A DNA stretch of 64,000 nt from Leptoclinus maculatus (taxonomy: Eukaryota; Chordata; Actinopteri; Perciformes; Stichaeidae): NCBI GenBank assembly GCA_032191485.1, contig JAVDOI010000016.1, positions 15,117,736 to 15,181,735 on the forward strand, given 5' to 3'. Position numbers and translations under genes: made by a program. Position 1 is the first letter of the stretch. Each line of letters begins with the position of its first letter. The notes beneath the pieces were generated by a model. The model ran no database searches and had not been told where the DNA came from. It saw only the letters and a list, made by a program, of their open reading frames with translations. Shown piece by piece: positions 59,476 to 64,000 of this stretch.

Positions 59476-62395
59476 TGCCTTGCTAGTTAATGTTCCTGAA
59501 TGTGAAATAATCTGCTGGTTTCAGAACAGCTGATAAATTGTGTGCAGTGCGGCACTGCAGCAGTATTTACATCCCGTACAGTAGTGCTGGATTAGTGTCA
59601 TGTGTCAGGGACGCCCAAACTCTCTACTGAGGAGGGCCACAGGCTGATGTGTCATGGATCTAAAGATAATATTGGATGCTGCTTGTAGAAGATGATAATA
59701 GCTTCTCTGTCTTATATAATTACTATGGCTGTCACAATACCTCCCATTAAGAAAGTGATGTCTAAATCTTTACTCAGATTACGATCTATGCATCCAGAGT
59801 CATTTTAACAATTTGCCATTAAAAGAGGGCTATTTCAATTTGTAGTCATGTTGCCACTAGTGTGGCTTTAGGAATAACAATGTCGGTATGTCGGTCCACT
59901 ACTTTGGTTTGGACTGGAATATCTTAACAACCATTCTATTGATTGCTATGAAATTTGGTACACACATTTATGTTCCCCAGAGAATGAAGCCCACTGGCTT
60001 TAGTGATCCTCTGATTTTTCCTCTAGCGCCACCAGTAGGTGAACATTTTCATGTATCCAAGTGAAATATTTCAACATCTACTTGATGGAATGGCACAAAA
60101 CTAAAGACAAAAAAAAGACATGTTTCCGAGATGATAGATCCTAATAACTTTAGTGATCCCTTTTTTTTCCTCCCTTATGGCCATGAGGTTGACATTTGTG
60201 GCTTTGTTTGAACTGTCACAACAACTGTTGGATGGAATTTGGTCCAGATACTCCCTTCATCCCCTCGTGTAATCTTTAGGATAACAATTTTAGCTTTATT
60301 ATTTTTCTATGACCAATCTAATGATATTCCTATCAGACTCTCTGTACTTTGTGTGTAGTGGTAATTTTCTAAAATAATAACGCACTAAACTAAATATACA
60401 ACTAATAGTAAACAATATATCTGCTAACATCTTGTTGTAAATCCTACCAGATTGCCACAATACCTGGAAAACTGCTACCATAACCCCTGTACCCAAAAAA
60501 ACACAGGCCACATAGCTCAACCACTATGCCCCGTTGCCCTCCTGTCCATAACAAGGGTGTGCCTGGAGAAGCTGCTGCTGAACATCACTCCACAACTGGA
60601 ATTCCCCTCCAGTTTTCCTAAGAGGGGCACAGAGGAAGCTGTGGCCTGCCTGCTGCACTTCCTCCCCCAGTACCTGGACTCCACAGGCACCTTTGTTCGG
60701 ATCCTCCTTGTGGACTTCAGTACAAGCCAAAGTGGTTTCAAATACCTCAGACTGATGCTTGACAATAGACTCAGCATCAACCACCTCACTAATGACATCC
60801 AAAAAAAGAAGCCACCAAAGACTATCAGTCATACGTAAGCTTTAAGGACCTCCTCCTGTTCTACTGTACTGTTCCAGCTGCTTCTTTAACATGTAATCCG
60901 TTTCTAACCGGGCCCAACTCACACACAACAAACACCGCTGCCAGGATAATTAGTGTACTTACACCCGACCTCACAGAGCTAAACAATAAGGCCATTGCAC
61001 GCATTGCAACCTAAACAGAACAGGACATCACACAATCACTCAATCCCCACTCCACCCCACCTCCGGGCGCAGCTCCAGAGCACTGAGGTGCAGAAGGGCT
61101 CGCTGTGGGAAAAGCCTTATCCCTGCACCCATAGTCGCCCTAAACAACAGGCCTCGCTGAATAGACCTGAGTGTGTACTGTTGTCTGTCATTGTATGTTG
61201 TTACTGTTGTGCTGTTGTGCGTATTATTGTCTGATGTATACAGTGCGGTGGAGAGAAATTTCCCCTTGAGGACAATAAAGTCTAAGGTAGCATGTTAACA
61301 TTGTCGTGCGCAAGTTAGCATGCTGACGTTAGCCCTAAGCACAGCTGTGCCTAAGTAAAGCCTCACAAAGCTGCTGGCGGGGCTGTGACTTATTCTTGTG
61401 CAAAGTTGCTTTTCTACGTCACATTCTTACCTTATTCTTGTTGTCCTTGTATTCTACACGGGCAGTGTTGTTGGAAATACAAAGGCCTTTACAGGAAGGA
61501 ATTTTACAACCGCTATTTGTTTCTGTCACTCATTTGCAAATTACACAGAGTGACATATTCATATCACAGCAAACATTTAGCGTGCTCTGTTTTATCGTTA
61601 TCTGAGCTGAGTGCCATGCTCTGCTTACTGTCAAACACTTGACATCCACAGGGAAGAACGGAGCCCTTAACCAGCCCAAAAAGCATGGGACAGGAGATGA
61701 TAAAAAGCTGCGTCTGACACTAAAACTTCTAAACAAGGCAATAAGAAGCCATATATATAAATATATACATATATAGTGCATTATATTATGCACTGGGAAA
61801 ATAACCAAGGCATAGACAGCAAATGGCCCACGATATTTTCCTTTGAGGATGAAATTACAGTAAACTCAATAGCGAAACGGATTTTATCAATACCCTTTTA
61901 GTGTTCCATTTACCAAGCTCTGCTCCCCTCAGCATTTTGCTTCTACATCCTCCACTGATCAAGCCAGACTATATTTAGGTTGTTGCTCTCTAGAGAGAGC
62001 CTATTTGGGCCGTCAACCCCAAGTTGTGCTGTCCTGCTCAATGTTCTTTTTTTTTACCCTGACAGGCTCTCAGCAGTTGGTCTTTATCTCTGGAGTCTGT
62101 GTGATGTTGCAGATTCAGATTCACAGCGTGTCCTCGGATAAAGACAACTTAAAAAAAACTCAACCTAAAAGCAATGTTACAAACACTGCATGGAGCGACC
62201 ACGATGACTCGTCAGCATTACAGCCCAATAGTAATGTTAATGTCTCTTCTCTTGCAGTGGCTCATGCGCAGGACACACACCACCACTCCACAGAGAAGCC
62301 CCTGATTCAGTGCTACAAGTGCGGCGAGCCATGTAAGGGCGAGGTGCTGCGGGTGCAGAACAAGCACTTCCACCTCAAGTGCTTCACCTGTAAAG
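46212..62395 (+). CDS. ablim1: Actin-binding LIM protein 1, 5' part (continues past window)
   Basis: abLIM1 carries N-terminal LIM zinc fingers and a C-terminal villin headpiece that binds actin filaments. Only the 5' part is here. The shared exon 62258-62395 reads AHAQDTHHHSTEKPLIQCYK followed by CGEPCKGEVLRVQNKHFHLK and CFTC, nearly identical to human ABLIM1 and forming the first half of LIM1 (C-x2-C...H-x2-C). Three alternative first coding exons upstream (46212-46302, 48259-48493, 52821-52842) all end in phase 1 with a G, and each joins the shared exon to give VAHAQD. ABLIM2 and ABLIM3 fit less well because they lack the VAH.QD.HH.SEKP lead-in. Which teleost paralogue (a or b) this is cannot be told. 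Confidence 0.92.
48259..48493 (+). CDS. ablim1: ablim1 alternative first exon B (long isoform)
   Basis: MPTLPNLNSLGKLCSSSRSN to KRMSIIEDGHVAEVLYLIPK and FLSERLNEVAT, 78 codons plus G, donor GTAGGA. It resembles the human long ABLIM1 N-terminus (MPAFLGLKCLGKLCSS..., a KR.IVED motif and LLYLCPKDY). High GC and a start ATG in GCGCCATGC context support coding. Confidence 0.88.
52443..52467. repeat. (CAG)n trinucleotide repeat
   Basis: About eight AGC/CAG units, 350 bases upstream of ablim1 exon C. Confidence 0.9.
52661..52698. repeat. (TC)n tract
   Basis: A CT dinucleotide run with one CCC interruption, between a purine-rich block and ablim1 exon C. Such GA/CT tracts are common in promoters. 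Confidence 0.9.
52821..52842 (+). CDS. ablim1: ablim1 alternative first exon C (short N-terminus)
   Basis: ATG gives MVMVKEK plus G, then the donor GTATTC. Phase 1 matches the shared exon. Upstream lie a CAG repeat, purine-rich sequence and a (TC)n tract, as in many promoter regions. Too short to prove by coding signal alone. Confidence 0.5.
59353..59471. repeat. Compound (GT)n and (GA)n microsatellite
   Basis: About 24 GT units (59353-59401), a 40-base spacer and about 14 GA units (59443-59471). Confidence 0.95.
59870..60310 (-). repeat. Teleost interspersed repeat, part 1
   Basis: Contains ATGTCGGTCCACTACTTTGG, TTGCTATGAAATTTGGTACA, TTCCTCTAGCGCCACCAGTA and GAGGTTGACATTTGTGG, phrases of a very common fish repeat. 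Its far end resumes at 61284 after a retrotransposon insertion. Orientation is arbitrary. Confidence 0.65.
60440..61283 (+). mobile_element. Non-LTR retrotransposon fragment (CR1/L2-like), 5'-truncated and deleted
   Basis: Reverse-transcriptase remnants: VALLSITRVCLEKLLLNITP, RGTEEAVACLLHFLPQYLDS and TFVRILLVDFSTSQ, followed directly by FKYLRLMLDNRLSINHL, so the catalytic core between them is deleted. Downstream are decayed C-terminal sequence and a 3' tail GACAATAAAGTCTAA near 61270-61285. The DFS block where RT normally reads VDFSSAFNT identifies the family type. Dead element. Confidence 0.8.
61284..61390 (-). repeat. Teleost interspersed repeat, part 2
   Basis: TAGCATGTTAACATTG, TTAGCATGCTGACGTTAGC and CTGTGCCTAAGTAAAGCCTC belong to the same dispersed repeat as 59870-60310, showing that the retrotransposon landed inside it. 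Confidence 0.6.
62258..62395 (+). CDS. ablim1: ablim1 shared exon: first half of LIM domain 1
   Basis: Acceptor TTCTCTTGCAG, donor GTATTG; 138 bases, phase 1 on both sides. Zinc ligands CYKC and the HFHLKC group are intact. The remaining ligands would come from the next exon beyond the window. Confidence 0.96.
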
Positions 62396-64000
62396 GTATT
62401 GTCATTTTATGTAATTAAATACAGTTGAATGGGTTTCACTAGTATTTGCTGCATGTGATTTGGCTCAGCTTTACTCCATGTGAGACAACCCTAATATTAT
62501 GATCCAAAAAGGCCGGTCTTCGGTAAATACGTTATGCGCTTACAATTTAAAAATGAGTCCACAGACAGCTTATTTTGTTTCGGAATTGGAAAAGATAAAT
62601 GTGGGAGTTAAGGTGTAACATTTTTTAATTAATTGCTAATTTCATACTGTCACAATAGTAGGACATTTGCTTCCTTTCATTGAGTATAGCAGCCTAATGC
62701 TGATTGTTTTCCCCTATGATGTAGAATGACAGTTCACAGGTATAGAGGAGTCAGAAGTGTGGTGACCCTTTAGGTAAAATGGCAAAAGTACAGCTGAGCA
62801 AATTATTCTTTTTCCACGACTGTCCCAAAAAGCATCCCAATCACAGGAAGTTGGATAGGAGCAGTCCTTAAAGGCCACAGCGTCCTTCCCATCCTCCTCT
62901 AACGGCCGGTGGCATGACTCATCTTCTCTTCTCAGACCTACATACTTCAATTATAGTACCATTCAGACTGCTATGACATGTGACGGTGCAAATCCTCCTG
63001 CATTTATCCTTATTACTGATGGATTTCTGGCATTCTGACATGATTACGATGTAGCAGCCCACGGCCGACCAAGCAGTCTCACTCTTGCAGGCTAAACCTG
63101 CCTCGCCGAAGCCGTTGTAGTTAATCTGTAACTGGAGCACTGTTATAAGTTCGCCTAGTTCTCCAAGGGCTCAGAATAACACAAGCAAACACTAAGATTA
63201 GCACCTAATTCTGTCCATTACACGTGGATATACATGCTTGTAGAGAGTCAGTGGTTCTAAAAGTGTTTGTGCACACGAGACACGAGGACTGCATTATTAG
63301 CCAAAAGACACGCTTTCTTAGTCCTTGCTCTAAATATATATGTGCTGTTTTGAGTCTCCAACTTGTAGGACTAGAAATACCATGATTAACAGGTCGACTG
63401 AGGATATCGACATTCATATTATCCCCTTGGCATACAAATCCCAAACAGACGCTTTTTGCATATGTTTATCTCATTCCCTGAAATGCACAAAAGCAAAACC
63501 TTTTAATTCACTTTCATTTCAATTTCCTAAGTTGACCCTTTTGAGTTTTCAAAAAGGCATTTAATGTAATGGCATGCATCTGTTGAAGAGCTGAGGTGGT
63601 GGGACATCACAGTCAAAGGCCACCAAATCTCCACTGCTGGTTGTCTCTTGACTCGGATAGTTTACAAGCTAATCTCATCACCCGTGAGCCTTAATGCAAT
63701 TAAATCTGATTCTCTGTCCCACTCGCTCCCATTCTTCCCCAGGATTTAGCGTGCCTCATTGCATAAGAATGATTAGGTGGAGTCATCTCAAACATCTAAA
63801 TATTTTCCCTCTTAGCTGTGGAATTTCCAAAGGGCTATTAGATTCCCAGCCTCACTCCGTGGTGCTGGAATGTTGGATTTCACAGTTTATATGACCATTA
63901 TGTGGTGGAAATAATGTAAATACAGACATACCGAGTCTGAGTTGTGATTAAAACATATGTGGAGTTAACACCACATGTGCAGTCAGTGAGTCTTGATAAA
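62396..64000 (+). other. ablim1: ablim1 intron after the first LIM exon
   Basis: The donor GTATTG at 62396 opens an intron that runs to the window end. No second LIM exon is found in these 1.6 kb, so CGCDLAQGGFF-type sequence should lie beyond. Confidence 0.75.

Larger units (their letters stand above)
46303..62257 (+). other. ablim1: ablim1 alternative-first-exon introns
   Basis: About 16 kb containing first exons B and C and the repeats listed separately. The remaining stretches (46.3-48.2, 48.5-52.3, 52.9-59.3 and 61.4-62.2 kb) show only chance open frames, with no homology recognised. Confidence 0.6.

Noticed and set aside
1..64000. CRISPR arrays, tRNA, rRNA or operon-like gene clusters
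   Set aside because: None seen; the window is intron-rich vertebrate DNA.

Overview
The window is vertebrate genomic DNA, almost certainly from a teleost fish and probably a percomorph. Three vertebrate genes can be read exon by exon with canonical splice sites. The repeats include fish-type hAT elements, a non-LTR retrotransposon nested in a common teleost interspersed repeat, and many GT/CA microsatellites and poly-C/poly-G runs. No prokaryotic genes, tRNAs, rRNAs or CRISPR arrays were seen.

Layout. (1) 1-6752 is a near-identical copy of 12374-19178, placed upstream of srf exon 1 and ended by a 200-base N gap (6753-6952). It is intronic srf sequence and most likely a falsely duplicated contig end. 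(2) 7149-27675, plus strand: srf (serum response factor), eight coding exons. Exons 1 and 2, which encode the MADS box, are recognisable but carry many small indels that look like sequencing errors. Exons 3-8 are clean. Intron 2 holds the second duplicate copy and a decayed hAT transposon (19039 to about 21366). That transposon region contains a 135-bp tandem repeat, an H2B-like promoter and a perfect histone-type 3' stem-loop. (3) 27676-32341: the srf 3' UTR converges on the fhip2a 3' UTR. (4) 32342-41480, minus strand: a complete 17-coding-exon fhip2a (fam160b1), predicted 739 aa. Its introns hold a 213-bp hAT MITE with a perfect 8-bp target duplication and an unidentified coding-like relic. 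(5) 41481-46211: the spacer between fhip2a and ablim1, transcribed head-to-head. (6) 46212-64000, plus strand: the 5' part of ablim1. Three mutually exclusive first coding exons, all ending in phase 1, can each join a shared exon at 62258-62395 that encodes the first half of LIM domain 1. The gene continues past the window.

The genes act at different levels of related biology. SRF is the MADS-box transcription factor that reads actin dynamics through MRTF and drives cytoskeletal and muscle genes. abLIM1 is an actin-binding LIM protein. FHIP2A belongs to the FTS-Hook-FHIP dynein-adaptor family. The head-to-head fhip2a-ablim1 pair matches the mammalian arrangement (human 10q25), whereas srf is on another chromosome in human (6p21).
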